59,947 nucleotides of DNA from assembly GCA_947623225.1 (NCBI GenBank), contig CANQGO010000011.1, positions 1-59,947 of the forward strand, read 5' to 3'. Each line of letters starts with the position of its first letter. Position 1 is the stretch's first letter. The stretch is from an uncultured Clostridia bacterium (GTDB taxonomy: Bacteria; Bacillota; Clostridia; Christensenellales; CAG-314). The notes beneath the pieces were generated by a model. The model saw nothing but the letters and a program-made list of their open reading frames with translations, made no database searches and was not told the DNA's origin. Of the stretch, positions 14,443 through 23,500 are shown piece after piece. Both the position numbers and the translations under genes were made by a program.

Positions 14443-15222
14443 ATGAATGTATACGTGGAGTACGTCATTCTGGACAACTTCGTCCTGGACACTTTGCTGC
14501 TGTGGGCGGCTGCGGCTACGCTGGGTATACCGTATGCGCGGTGGCGTATATTTTCCGGAGGAGCCATAGGTGCGGTCTGCGCCGTAGTCAGCGTGTATTT
14601 GTCCGGAGTATGGCTGTACCTGCTCAAGGCGGTATGCCTTACGGCTATGTGCGTCGCGGCAGCGGGCTTCGGCAAAAAATTATTTTGGTATATTCTGCTC
14701 ACTCTGGCATATACATTCATTGCGGGCGGTGCCATCGTGGGACTGTTCGGCTTGCTGAGGATAAACCTGTACGACGGTGGATTTTACGAGATGAAGGTAC
14801 CGCTGTTCGTGTATCTGTCCGGTATCGCTCTGACGGCGTGCATATGCTTCAGTGTAGTGAAATACATACGCCATGCCAAGAAAATCGTACCGCATATCGT
14901 GAAAATTGTGGTGAAACTGAACAAAAATTACACTCTGACAGGGTTTTGCGACAGCGGCAATACGTTGAATTTCGAAGGCAAACCGGTGTGTTTCGTCACG
15001 AAAAAGTTCAACGGCTTTGCGGAGTATTTCGCTCGGCAGACGCTTGCTCGCAATACCGTCAGCATCCCCGTATCCACCGTGGCGGGTACGGTGTGCGTAC
15101 CGGCTGTGGACGGCACGGTATGCGCCTGCGGCAAGGAGTGCAGCGTGTATCTTGCTTTGCCCGCTCAACCCTGTACTACCGAGTACAATGTATTGCTTTC
15201 CAATGAATTTTCTGGAGGTTGA
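14443..15222 (+). CDS. spoIIGA: Sigma-E processing peptidase SpoIIGA
   Basis: 259 residues. Five hydrophobic helices fill the first ~145 residues; the C-terminal half is the aspartic protease domain with the active-site motif GFCDSGNTL (DSGN in place of the common DTGN). SpoIIGA sits in the septal membrane and cleaves the pro-sequence of sigma E once SpoIIR signals from the forespore. The start at 14443 gives the usual [13 protein letters not shown] opening; an ATG two codons upstream is possible. No ribosome site is visible and the -10 box ends 6 nt away. sigE starts 1 nt after the stop. Confidence 0.93.
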   Translation: MNVYVEYVILDNFVLDTLLLWAAAATLGIPYARWRIFSGGAIGAVCAVVSVYLSGVWLYLLKAVCLTAMCVAAAGFGKKLFWYILLTLAYTFIAGGAIVGLFGLLRINLYDGGFYEMKVPLFVYLSGIALTACICFSVVKYIRHAKKIVPHIVKIVVKLNKNYTLTGFCDSGNTLNFEGKPVCFVTKKFNGFAEYFARQTLARNTVSIPVSTVAGTVCVPAVDGTVCACGKECSVYLALPAQPCTTEYNVLLSNEFSGG

Positions 15223-15223
15223 T

Positions 15224-15925
15224 ATGAAACTGTTTCAATTGCTTGCCAAGTTGCTGGACAGACTTGCTCCGGAAGTGTCTGTGCATTACCTGTGCGGTAC
15301 GGAGGCTCTGCCTCATCCGCTTTCACAGGAAGAAGAGAGCGAGTTGCTGAACAAGATAGCGCAAGGGGACAACGCCGCCAAAGACAAATTGGTAGAGCAC
15401 AATCTGCGGCTGGTAGTGTTCCTTGCCAAAAAATTCGAAAGTAGCGGGCTGGATATGGAAGACCTGGTGTCGGTAGGTACTATAGGGCTGATCAAGGCCA
15501 TCAATAGTTTCAAGAGGGACAAACAGATCAAACTTGCCACTTACGCGAGCCGCTGTATCGAGAATGAAATACTCATGTATCTGCGCAAGTTGTCCAAGCG
15601 CAAGGCGGAAGTGAGCCTCGACGAGCCGTTGAACGTGGACGGCGAGGGCAACGAACTGCTGCTTGCGGATATACTCGGAACGGACAGTGACGCCATATAT
15701 ACCCACGTGGAAAACGAAGTGGAGCGTCAGCTGTTGGAAGAGGGACTGTCCCGCCTGTCCGCTCGAGAGCAGCAGATCATAGAGATGCGCTTCGGCTTGG
15801 ACGGCGAGGACGAGCGCACGCAGAAGGAAGTGGCGGATATTCTGGGTATATCCCAGAGTTACATATCCCGTCTGGAGAAAAAAATAATCTCGCGCCTGAG
15901 GCGCGAGATAGGTAAGTTGGTGTGA
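15224..15925 (+). CDS. sigE: RNA polymerase sporulation sigma factor E precursor
   Basis: 233 residues. An amphipathic pro-sequence (about 1-25, [14 protein letters not shown]) precedes the SpoIIGA cleavage region (VHYLCG). Region 2 has [17 protein letters not shown] and the [19 protein letters not shown] helix; region 4 ends in the helix-turn-helix [20 protein letters not shown]. Sigma E runs early mother-cell transcription. GGAGG precedes the ATG by 5 nt. Unlike B. subtilis, sigG does not follow; a convergent NYN gene ends 2 nt away, and that gene's terminator lies in the last codons of sigE. Confidence 0.97.
   Translation: MKLFQLLAKLLDRLAPEVSVHYLCGTEALPHPLSQEEESELLNKIAQGDNAAKDKLVEHNLRLVVFLAKKFESSGLDMEDLVSVGTIGLIKAINSFKRDKQIKLATYASRCIENEILMYLRKLSKRKAEVSLDEPLNVDGEGNELLLADILGTDSDAIYTHVENEVERQLLEEGLSRLSAREQQIIEMRFGLDGEDERTQKEVADILGISQSYISRLEKKIISRLRREIGKLV
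15887..15909 (-). terminator. Terminator of the NYN gene, embedded in the sigE 3' end
   Basis: Perfect 11-bp inverted repeat (ATCTCGCGCCT/AGGCGCGAGAT, 1-nt loop). Read on the minus strand it is followed by TATTTTTTTC. On the plus strand no T tract follows directly. Confidence 0.75.
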
Positions 15926-15927
15926 GA

Positions 15928-16830
15928 TTATTTTGTCTTGACGAAAAGCAACGCCGCATTTGGCACGGGATTGTTGGGGTCGTCGAAACTTTGCGTGGGG
16001 ATATTCAGTAGTTTCAGCAGATCCGTCATACGGCGGCAACCGTAGTTGCGTGTGTCGAAGTCGGGGTATCTGTTTTGCAGTATGGAGCCGACGCGGCTGG
16101 CAGGGATCAAGCCGCTTTCCTCGTCGCTGTCCTCGATGATCTTGCGTATTGCAAGCGCGATCTCGTCCAGCGGAGTAGCGGAAGATTCGTTGCTTTCCTT
16201 CGTCTCTGCAATCGGCTCGGGTGCCTTAGGCTCGACTGCTTTGGGTTTGTCCTCTTTTTCCGAAGTTTTGGGTTTTTTGACGGGAGCAGGCTGTTCCGCT
16301 TTGGCAGGCTCCTTGTTCTGTTCCGTCTTAGGTTGCTGCTCCGTTTTGGACTTCTTGGGCTTGGACGGCTTGGCGGGAGACTGCTTCTTGCTCGCCTCGC
16401 CGGACAGTACGTCTATGTATTTGAATTGGCTGCATGCTTTCACGAAGGGGAAGGGAGTCTTTCTCTCGCCCATACCTATGACTATCTTGCCCGCCTCACG
16501 CAGTCTGGTCGCCAGTCTCGTGAAGTCGCTGTCGCTGCTCGCCAGACAGAATCCGTCCACTTCGTCCGAATACAGTATATCCATAGCGTCTATGATCATA
16601 GCGGAGTCAGTGCTGTTTTTGCCGGTGGTATAGCTGTACTGTTGGACGGGAGTCAGCGCGTACTCCAGCAGGAGATTTTTCCAACTTTGTTTGTCGGCGG
16701 TTGTCCAGTCTCCGTATATCCGCTTGATAGTGGGCACTCCTACATTGGTTATCTCGTCTATGATAGTCTTTATATAGCGGTAAGATACATTGTCGCTGTC
16801 TATAAGCACAGCAAATTTCTTTTCGTCCAT
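15928..16830 (-). CDS. NYN nuclease-like protein with C-terminal OST-HTH domain
   Basis: 300 residues. Residues 1-145 are a NYN (LabA/DUF88, PIN-like) domain with the acidic positions of the family: IDSDNVS near 10, DSAMIIDAMD near 77 and ASSDSDF near 98. Residues about 150-220 are a Lys/Pro/Glu-rich linker, and about 225-300 an OST-HTH/LOTUS RNA-binding winged helix (RVGSILQNRYPDFDTRNYG). NYN domains are metal-dependent RNases in RNA turnover. AAAGGAG precedes the ATG. Substrate unknown; it is transcribed on its own, convergent with sigE. Confidence 0.88.
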   Translation of the reverse strand: MDEKKFAVLIDSDNVSYRYIKTIIDEITNVGVPTIKRIYGDWTTADKQSWKNLLLEYALTPVQQYSYTTGKNSTDSAMIIDAMDILYSDEVDGFCLASSDSDFTRLATRLREAGKIVIGMGERKTPFPFVKACSQFKYIDVLSGEASKKQSPAKPSKPKKSKTEQQPKTEQNKEPAKAEQPAPVKKPKTSEKEDKPKAVEPKAPEPIAETKESNESSATPLDEIALAIRKIIEDSDEESGLIPASRVGSILQNRYPDFDTRNYGCRRMTDLLKLLNIPTQSFDDPNNPVPNAALLFVKTK

Positions 16831-16876
16831 ATTTTCTCCTTTTACCGTCGTTTCGGACGTGTCCGTATATTGGTAA

Positions 16877-16926
16877 CGACCGCAAAATTGCGGTCGTTGT
16901 CACAAGTCGCCTCTGTGCGACCGATT
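16877..16926 (-). terminator. Hairpins downstream of the SRP RNA
   Basis: Two stem-loops follow the RNA on the minus strand: GTCGC/GCGAC (about 16906-16926) then TTGT, and an 8-bp CGACCGCA-type stem (16877-16898). Neither has a long T tract; one of them probably ends the transcript. Confidence 0.5.
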
Positions 16927-16935
16927 TGTTTCAAA

Positions 16936-17202
16936 TTGCTGCGCATTGCAGTTGACAACGAACGCCGAAACGGTATCCCGGTAGGTGGCTACTTCAAAGC
17001 TACCTCGTGGCACACGCTCAAACTGCGTAGTGCTGCTATGTCCCCATCCTGACACGGTTAACAGTGTCACGTTGCACAAGACCTTGATATCAACACTCCT
17101 TGTCGGTTTCTGCTTTCCACGCTCGAGGCCGCCTGCAACATTCAGCCTCACTGTAGCGGATTGTGAGTGACAGGGCACCGCTGGCTCCCCGCTTAGCGCA
17201 GC
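16936..17202 (-). ncRNA. ffs: Large signal recognition particle RNA (scRNA)
   Basis: Read on the minus strand, the 5' part (from about 17190) has the Firmicutes Alu-domain sequence CAGCGGTGCCCTGTCACTC and AATCCGCTA. The helix-8 apex at 17053-17032 reads GTCAGG...GGGGA...AGCAGC, the Ffh-binding loop with a GNRA tetraloop variant (GGGA). The ends pair: GCTGCGC at 17202-17196 with GCGCAGC at 16944-16938. About 267 nt, the size of the Clostridia/Bacilli RNA, which with Ffh targets nascent membrane proteins. The 3' end is placed by that pairing. Confidence 0.9.
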
Positions 17203-17208
17203 AAAGCC

Positions 17209-17237
17209 ATTATACAACACTTCCGCAAAAATTGCAA
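17209..17237 (-). promoter_or_regulatory. Sigma-A promoter of the SRP RNA gene
   Basis: Minus strand TTGCAA (17237-17232), 17-bp spacer, TATAAT (17214-17209). The predicted +1 is at about 17202. Confidence 0.88.
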
Positions 17238-17289
17238 CCCTTTTATATTGTCGTATTTTGCCGACTTGCACAGGGCGGAGTCGATAGTC

Positions 17290-17318
17290 TTGACATAGTC
17301 GCTTCGCCGTGATACAAT
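17290..17318 (+). promoter_or_regulatory. Sigma-A promoter of the DUF896 gene
   Basis: TTGACA (17290-17295), 17-bp spacer, TACAAT (17313-17318). Divergent from the SRP RNA promoter 52 bp away. Confidence 0.88.
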
Positions 17319-17338
17319 ATCATTTACAGGGGGCAGAG

Positions 17339-17542
17339 ATGGAGCAGAGCAAGATAGACAGGCTGAACGAGTTGGCGCACAAGGCAAAGACGCCTCAGGG
17401 ACTGATGCCGGAGGAAAAGGCGGAAAGAGAATCCCTGCGTGCAGAGTACATTGCCGAGTGGCATCGCGCCGTAGAGGATACGCTGGACAGAGTGTATATC
17501 GTAGACGACAACGGACAGGAACATAAATTGAAAAAAAAGTGA
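17339..17542 (+). CDS. DUF896 (YnzC-like) protein
   Basis: 67 residues with the family pattern IDRLNELAHKAKT then GLMPEEKAERESLRAEYI, two helices, and a short C-terminal segment DRVYIVDDNG ending in a poly-Lys tail. DUF896 proteins such as SOS-regulated YnzC of B. subtilis are small helical cytoplasmic proteins with no assigned function. AGGGGG lies 5 nt before the ATG. It is monocistronic with its own promoter and terminator. Confidence 0.9.
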   Translation: MEQSKIDRLNELAHKAKTPQGLMPEEKAERESLRAEYIAEWHRAVEDTLDRVYIVDDNGQEHKLKKK

Positions 17543-17546
17543 TACG

Positions 17547-17569
17547 ACCGCAGATATCTGCGGTTTTTT
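17547..17569 (+). terminator. Intrinsic terminator of the DUF896 gene
   Basis: Perfect ACCGCAGAT/ATCTGCGGT stem followed by six T residues. Confidence 0.9.
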
Positions 17570-17626
17570 CATAGACATATTTTCATTGGACAGATACATA
17601 ATTATAACAAAATTTTTCATCAAATA

Positions 17627-17655
17627 TTGACAGTGTGCGTACTTGGTATTATAAT
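17627..17655 (+). promoter_or_regulatory. Consensus sigma-A promoter of the LemA operon
   Basis: TTGACA (17627-17632), 17-bp spacer, TATAAT (17650-17655); both boxes perfect. Confidence 0.92.
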
Positions 17656-17704
17656 AATATAAGAATAATTTGCTCTGTATGACGCGTCGGCGCAGGGAGA
17701 CAAA

Positions 17705-19435
17705 ATGGAACAAGAGATTCTGCAACCGATAGATGCGTATTTCAGCATGTATCGGGATAAGCACAGAGAGTTGACCGAACAATATTTCGATGAACTTGTA
17801 CGGCAGTCGGGAGTGTCTGCCGAGGACAATGCCGCGCTTGTCGCTGCAAGGAACAAGGCGTTGGAGAAGTACAATACCGCGAGCGCGTCCGTGCGCAAGT
17901 ACAAAGGGCTGCGCGCTTTTTTGTCCGTGCTGACAGCGTTGTTTTTGTTCGCGGGGCTCATCACCTGTATCGCGTTGTGGAACGATATACAACGCTGGGT
18001 GGGAATATTGACGGCGGTATTGGCTGTCGCCGTATCGGCGGCGTTGATAGCCGTCATCTGCACCGTGTTCAATCGCCGTATCCGCGACGGCAGCGGAGTT
18101 GCCGACAGATATAAGGCGGAAGCCGACGAATTGGAGACCAAGGCATGGCGGCAGATGGCTCCGCTCAATGCCAAATACGATTGGAACATACCCGACGAAC
18201 TTATACACAGGACCGTACCGCAGATATGCCCGGACAAGTATTTCGACGAAGAGAAGTTGGAGTATTTCGACAGACACTGCTCGTTGTCTGCTTACGACGA
18301 GAACAGTTCAGCGTTGTTCGTACGCAGCGGCAACTGCGATGGCAGACCGTTCCTTATCACCCGTTTTCTGAGACAGAGTATGCGCTCGAGGATGTACACG
18401 GGGTCGCTGTTGATCTCCTGGACGGAATGGGAAACGGACTCCAAGGGCATGTCGCGTGCCGTACACCATTCGCAGACGCTTACGGCGACGGTATCCAAGC
18501 CGGAACCGGTGTACAGACCCGTCACCTACCTGTTCTACGGCTGTGACGCTGCGAGCGATCTGCATTTCGATCGCTGTCCTACCGTGCCGAAAGACGCCGA
18601 TGACAAAAAGATAGACAGTATAGTCAAAAAGGGCGAGAAGGAGTTGGAAAAGAAGTCCCGTGAGTCCGTCTCAAAGGGCGGCTCCTTCAACAAACTCGCC
18701 AACAGCGAGTTCGAAGTGCTCTTCGGTGCGTACAACAGGGACAACGAGATGCAGTTCCGACTTATGTTTACGCCGTTGGCACAGCAAAATACCGTCAAAC
18801 TGCTACGCAGTAAGGAGCCTTACGGAGACGACTTCTATTTTCACAAGAACGGAGCAGTCAACGTCATATGTTCGGAGCACAGTGCTCAGCTGGATCTGTC
18901 CGCAGACCCGAGACATTTTGCCGATTTCGATCTGGACAAGGCACGTCGCAATTTCCTGCGTTTTAACTGCGAGTACTTCCGTTCCGTTTATTTCGACTTC
19001 GCGCCGCTGTTTTGTATACCGCTGTATACGCAGGACGCTCCGAGAGAAAGATTCGGCGTGTGCGAGCATATAGGCAATATAGGCGAATGGGAAGCGGAGG
19101 CGGTAGCCAATTACTTCGACGACAGGGAACTTGCCCCTCCGAACAATGCCACCCGCATCATCGTCAAGGCAACTACAACCGTAGGAGAGCACGGCTGCGT
19201 CGCTCATGTGACCGCACACGGTTTCGAGGCGATACCCCAGGTGGATGAGGTGCCCGTTTTCGGCGGAGACGGTCATACTCACCTCGTACCCGTACCCTGG
19301 ACGCTGTACTCGCCGGTGGAGCAGACCACAGACATAGATATGCAGTCTATGGATATCTCACGTGAGCAGTTCAATTCCGACAACAGAGAAGACGCTATAT
19401 TCATAGCGGGTATCAAGGCAAAGATACAAAGGTAA
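17705..19435 (+). CDS. Large two-helix membrane protein paired with LemA
   Basis: 576 residues. An N-terminal helical region (1-75) leads to two transmembrane helices (about 77-97 and 101-122), then ~450 soluble residues containing FLITRFLRQSMRSRMYTGSL, a Lys/Glu-rich stretch near 300-325, and LFCIPLYTQDAPRERFG. It resembles the membrane proteins that stand before lemA in Mollicutes and Clostridia (MAG1210-type, with similarity in layout to DUF3137), but the family assignment is tentative. Function unknown. ATG 17705 follows GCGCAGGGAGAC. It is 61 nt before lemA in the same transcript. Confidence 0.65.
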   Translation: MEQEILQPIDAYFSMYRDKHRELTEQYFDELVRQSGVSAEDNAALVAARNKALEKYNTASASVRKYKGLRAFLSVLTALFLFAGLITCIALWNDIQRWVGILTAVLAVAVSAALIAVICTVFNRRIRDGSGVADRYKAEADELETKAWRQMAPLNAKYDWNIPDELIHRTVPQICPDKYFDEEKLEYFDRHCSLSAYDENSSALFVRSGNCDGRPFLITRFLRQSMRSRMYTGSLLISWTEWETDSKGMSRAVHHSQTLTATVSKPEPVYRPVTYLFYGCDAASDLHFDRCPTVPKDADDKKIDSIVKKGEKELEKKSRESVSKGGSFNKLANSEFEVLFGAYNRDNEMQFRLMFTPLAQQNTVKLLRSKEPYGDDFYFHKNGAVNVICSEHSAQLDLSADPRHFADFDLDKARRNFLRFNCEYFRSVYFDFAPLFCIPLYTQDAPRERFGVCEHIGNIGEWEAEAVANYFDDRELAPPNNATRIIVKATTTVGEHGCVAHVTAHGFEAIPQVDEVPVFGGDGHTHLVPVPWTLYSPVEQTTDIDMQSMDISREQFNSDNREDAIFIAGIKAKIQR

Positions 19436-19438
19436 AAA

Positions 19439-19470
19439 ACTATGATTTTCTGCTTGCAGAAATATAGTCG
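19439..19470 (+). other. Intercistronic hairpin before lemA
   Basis: An ACTAT...ATAGT stem enclosing TTCTGC/GCAGAA, without a T tract. It may stabilise or process the message; it is not a convincing terminator. Confidence 0.4.
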
Positions 19471-19496
19471 AAAATAATTAAAAAAGGAGAAAAATA

Positions 19497-20159
19497 ATGG
19501 CAAACGAACTTGACGAATTGACAGGGCCGACCAGTCCGGAAGGCAGAGACGTCGCAGTTATCCAGAAGCAACTCCCCGTGAAGGTAGGCGTAGGCAGTCT
19601 GATATTCGAGATCCTACTGTGGATATTGGGTATCATACCGGGAATAGTGTTTTTGTTCATGAAGATCAAGGCTAAGAACTATCTGCAGCAATTGCAGCAG
19701 AAGTTGCAGCATGACGCTTCTCAGATAGACAACTATCTCGAGCAACGCGTCGTAGTACTGGAGAATACAGCCCGGATCCTGGAGCGTAGCATAGACCTGG
19801 ACAGATCCACCTTTACGCAAATAGCCGCCCTGCGCAGCGGACATATCAGCGACGAGGATCGCAGTGAAGTGGCAAGCACCATAGACAACCTGCATGCGCA
19901 GATCAATGTCGCATTGGAGAACTATCCCGACCTGAAGGCGCACGACGATATACGTCAGGCAATGAGCCAGAACGCCTATCTGCAGAAGGAGATCACTGCC
20001 GCTCGCGAATTGTACAACGACACCGTCAACCAGTGGAACAGAGACATATACTGCTGGCCCACCAAGATGATAGTCGCCGCTCGTGCCGGATATACGACGC
20101 GTATTCCCTTCACCGCTTCGGAAGAAGTGAAGGAAAAAGCAAGACAGGTATTCTTTTAA
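19497..20159 (+). CDS. lemA: LemA family protein
   Basis: 220 residues. A short cytoplasmic or extracellular N terminus, one hydrophobic segment (about 33-55: LIFEILLWILGIIPGIVFLFM), then a long helical region with the LemA pattern KNYLQQLQQKLQHDASQID and the C-terminal TRIPFTASEEVKEKARQVFF. LemA proteins are membrane-anchored four-helix bundles of unknown function, common partners of large membrane proteins. AAGGAG lies about 8 nt before the ATG. Confidence 0.88.
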   Translation: MANELDELTGPTSPEGRDVAVIQKQLPVKVGVGSLIFEILLWILGIIPGIVFLFMKIKAKNYLQQLQQKLQHDASQIDNYLEQRVVVLENTARILERSIDLDRSTFTQIAALRSGHISDEDRSEVASTIDNLHAQINVALENYPDLKAHDDIRQAMSQNAYLQKEITAARELYNDTVNQWNRDIYCWPTKMIVAARAGYTTRIPFTASEEVKEKARQVFF

Positions 20160-20204
20160 CGATACCCGACCGTATCTAGCAGCAATTCTTTTGTCGCAAT
20201 TTGC

Positions 20205-20233
20205 TTGCAAATCGAGACAAAATTTGTTACAAT
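20205..20233 (+). promoter_or_regulatory. Sigma-A promoter of ileS
   Basis: TTGCAA (20205-20210), 17-bp spacer, TACAAT (20228-20233). Gives a leader of about 300 nt. Confidence 0.85.
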
Positions 20234-20261
20234 ACGATCAATAACATATATAAATACGTCA

Positions 20262-20511
20262 GAGCGAGGACAAGACTGCGGATATAACGCCTGTCCAGAG
20301 AGCGCACACGCGGCTGTAATGTGCGTCAGGCGGACCCGAAAGCCATCACCTCGCGAGTAGATTTGCCGAAGGCTACGTGCTGCGTAGGCAAATACGGACG
20401 CGCTACGTTATCTCGGCGCACGGTATAACCTGTACATATGTGCAGACGTACCTGTTGGAAAATGGTGACAAGTCAAACGGCGTGTTTTTCTGACGCGCCG
20501 TTTTTGTTTTT
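20262..20511 (+). promoter_or_regulatory. T-box leader of ileS with an isoleucine (ATC) specifier
   Basis: Stem I closes with GCGAGG (20264-20269) and CCTCGC (20349-20354). Inside it is the AGAGAG element near 20297, and just before the closing strand the specifier ATC (20345-20347), an isoleucine codon as expected for ileS. A second stem (ATTTGCC/GGCAAAT) follows. TGGTGAC at 20463-20469 resembles the UGGNACC bulge that pairs with the uncharged tRNA end, and a terminator stem ACGGCG/CGCCGT with TTTTTGTTTTT ends the leader. Uncharged tRNA-Ile would allow read-through. Confidence 0.8.
20477..20511 (+). terminator. T-box terminator in the ileS leader
   Basis: ACGGCG (20477-20482) pairs with CGCCGT (20496-20501), followed by an interrupted run of ten T residues. 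Confidence 0.8.
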
Positions 20512-20537
20512 GCAAATCATATATAAAGGAGGACTAT

Positions 20538-23500
20538 ATGTCCAAGTACAGCAAGGTAGACAGTTCATTGAACTTTGTGGAAAGAGAAAAGCAGATCCTC
20601 GAGTTCTGGAAACAAAACAAGATATTCGAGCAGACTGCCGCTAAGGGCGAGGGCAACTTTACCTTTTTCGACGGTCCGCCCACGGCAAACGGCAAGCCGC
20701 ACATAGGCCATGTGCTGACGCGCTCCATCAAAGACCTCATACCCCGTTACAAGGTGATGAAGGGCAAGCATGTCCTGCGCAAGGCGGGTTGGGATACGCA
20801 CGGTCTGCCGGTAGAACTCGAAGTGGAGAAGCAACTCGGCATAGACGGAAAGAAGCAGATAGAAGAATACGGCATAGAACCGTTCGTGCAGAAGTGCAAG
20901 CAGTCCGTATGGAAATACAAAGGCGAATGGGAAGAACTGTCCGAGCGCGTGGCGTATTGGGCGGATATGGAACACCCCTACGTCACGTATGACAACGACT
21001 ACATAGAGTCGGAGTGGTGGGCACTCAAGACCATATACGATAAAGGTCTGCTGTACAAGGGATTCAAGATAGTCCCGTATTGTCCGCGTTGCGGTACGGC
21101 TCTGTCCTCTCACGAGGTGGCACAGGGCTACAAGGACGTGAAGGAGAAATCCGCAGTTGCGCGATTCGAACTCGCGGATGAGCCGGGTACGTATTTTCTC
21201 GCCTGGACGACCACTCCGTGGACATTGCCCAGCAATGTCGCTCTGTGTATGAATGCCGACTACGACTATGTCACGGTGCAGGTGGGCGACTCCCGCTATA
21301 TCCTTGCCAAAGAGCTCCTGCCCAAGCATTTCGAAGAGGGTACGTATACCCTGTTGGATTGCAAGAAGGGCAAAGAGTATGAATATGTACGGTATAAGCC
21401 GCTGTACACATTTGCGGATATACGGGACGGGGATTGCTACTACGTCACCAACGACGGCTATGTCACGCTGACCGACGGTACCGGTATAGTGCATATCGCG
21501 CCGGCTTTCGGCGAGGACGATGCCAATGTCGGACGCAGATACGGACTGCCTCTGGTCCAATTGGTAGGCGAGGACGGCAAGTTCGTCGACGGTTGCGGCG
21601 AGCTCAGCGGCGTATTTTGCAAAGATGCGGACAAACTCATTCTGAAAGACCTGAAAAGCAGAGGCTTGCTGCAGGCGGAGTTGCTGTTTGAGCACAGCTA
21701 TCCCTTCTGCTGGCGTTGCGATACTCCGCTCATCTACTATGCGCGCAAGTCCTGGTTCGTCAAGACAACCGCCGTCAGAGATCAACTGCTCGAGGCGAAT
21801 GCCTCGGTCAACTGGATCCCGCCTACGATAGGTAGCGGACGTATGGGCAACTTTTTGGAAAACGTCATAGATTGGGGCATCTCCCGCGATCGGTACTGGG
21901 GCACGCCGTTGCCGGTATGGATATGCAACAAGTGCGGCAAGGTACACGTCATCGGCAGCCGCAAGGAACTGTCCGAGAAGTGCGGCTGCAGTGAGGATAT
22001 AGAACTGCACCGTCCTTTCATAGACAAGTGCACCTGGAAGTGCGACTGCGGGGGCGAATTCGTGCGTACTCCGGAGGTCATAGACTGCTGGTTCGACAGC
22101 GGTTCCATGCCTTATGCACAGTTCCATTACCCGTTTGAAAACAAGGAACTTTTCGAGCGGAATTTTCCTGCCGACTTCATAAGCGAAGCGGTGGATCAGA
22201 CACGCGGTTGGTTCTATGTATTGCTCGCCGTCAATACAATACTGTTCGGTAAGGCTCCCTTCCGCAATTGTATCGTGTTGGGTCTGGTGGGAGACGAACA
22301 CGGCGTCAAGATGTCCAAGCACAAGGGCAATGTAGTGGACCCGTGGGACAGTTTCAATAAGCAAGGCGCGGACGCGGTGCGTTGGTATTTCTATACCGCT
22401 TCTTCGCCGTGGTTGCCCAGTCGCTACTACGACGAGGCGGTCAGCGAGATGCAACGCAAGTTCCTCGGAACGCTTTGGAACACTTACGCTTTCTACGTAC
22501 TGTACGCCGACATAGACGATTTCGATCCGAGCAAGTACCGCCTTGCCGACTGCGAATTGTCCCTGATGGACAAGTGGATACTTTCCGAAGTCAATCAACT
22601 GGTCAAGAATGTGGACGCCGGTTTGAACAATTATGAGATCACGGAATCCGCTCGCGCTATAGAACGCTTCACGGATATGCTGTCCAACTGGTACGTGCGC
22701 CGTTGCCGTGAGAGATACTGGGGCAGCGAGTGGACGCAGGACAAGCAGGCTGCTTATATGACGCTATACACCGTGCTGGATACGCTTGTCAAGTGCGCCG
22801 CGCCCTTTGTGCCCTTCATCACGGAAAGCATATACAGAAATATAACGGCCAATTGTTTCGACGACGCTCCGGAGTCGGTGCATCTGTGCGACTATCCGGT
22901 AGCGGACGAAGACCTTATAGACAGAAGTCTGAATGAGAAAATGGAAAAGGTCCTGGATCTTGTGACGCTTGGACGCAGTGCGCGCAACGCGGTCAATGTC
23001 AAGAACCGTCAGCCACTTTCGACAATGTATGTGGTCACGCAAGGCGATATAGACGATGAGATGAGCGATATCATTCGCAACGAATTGAATATCAAGCGTC
23101 TGTGCCGCGTGGATTCGGCAGACGCTTTTGCCGGCTATGAGATCAAGCCTCAGCTCAAGACTCTCGGTCCCAGATACGGCAAGCTCTTGGGCAAGATCCG
23201 TGAAAAGTTGGCAAACTTAGGCGACGAAGCCGTAGCAATAGTCGACTGCGTCAAAAACGGCGGCACTTACACGCTGGAACTGGGCGATGATCGGGTGACC
23301 GTGACGGCGGACGATCTGCTCATATCTTCCAAAAACAGAGAAGGGTATTCCGTAGTGTCAGATCACGGGGATACGGTGGCACTGGACGTCACACTTACGC
23401 CGGAACTTATAGAAGAGGGTACCGTCCGTGAGATCGTCAGCAAGATACAGACCATGCGCAGAGAGTGCGACTTCGTGGTCACCGACCATATAGATGTAGG

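Noticed and set aside
16075-17052. A 325-codon plus-strand frame
   Set aside because: It runs antisense to the NYN gene and through the SRP RNA; its residues are Leu/Arg/Phe-rich shadows of the linker region.
20565-22598. A 677-codon open frame on the minus strand inside ileS
   Set aside because: It is the mirror of a long conserved gene; the translation has no family features and the plus-strand protein is certain.
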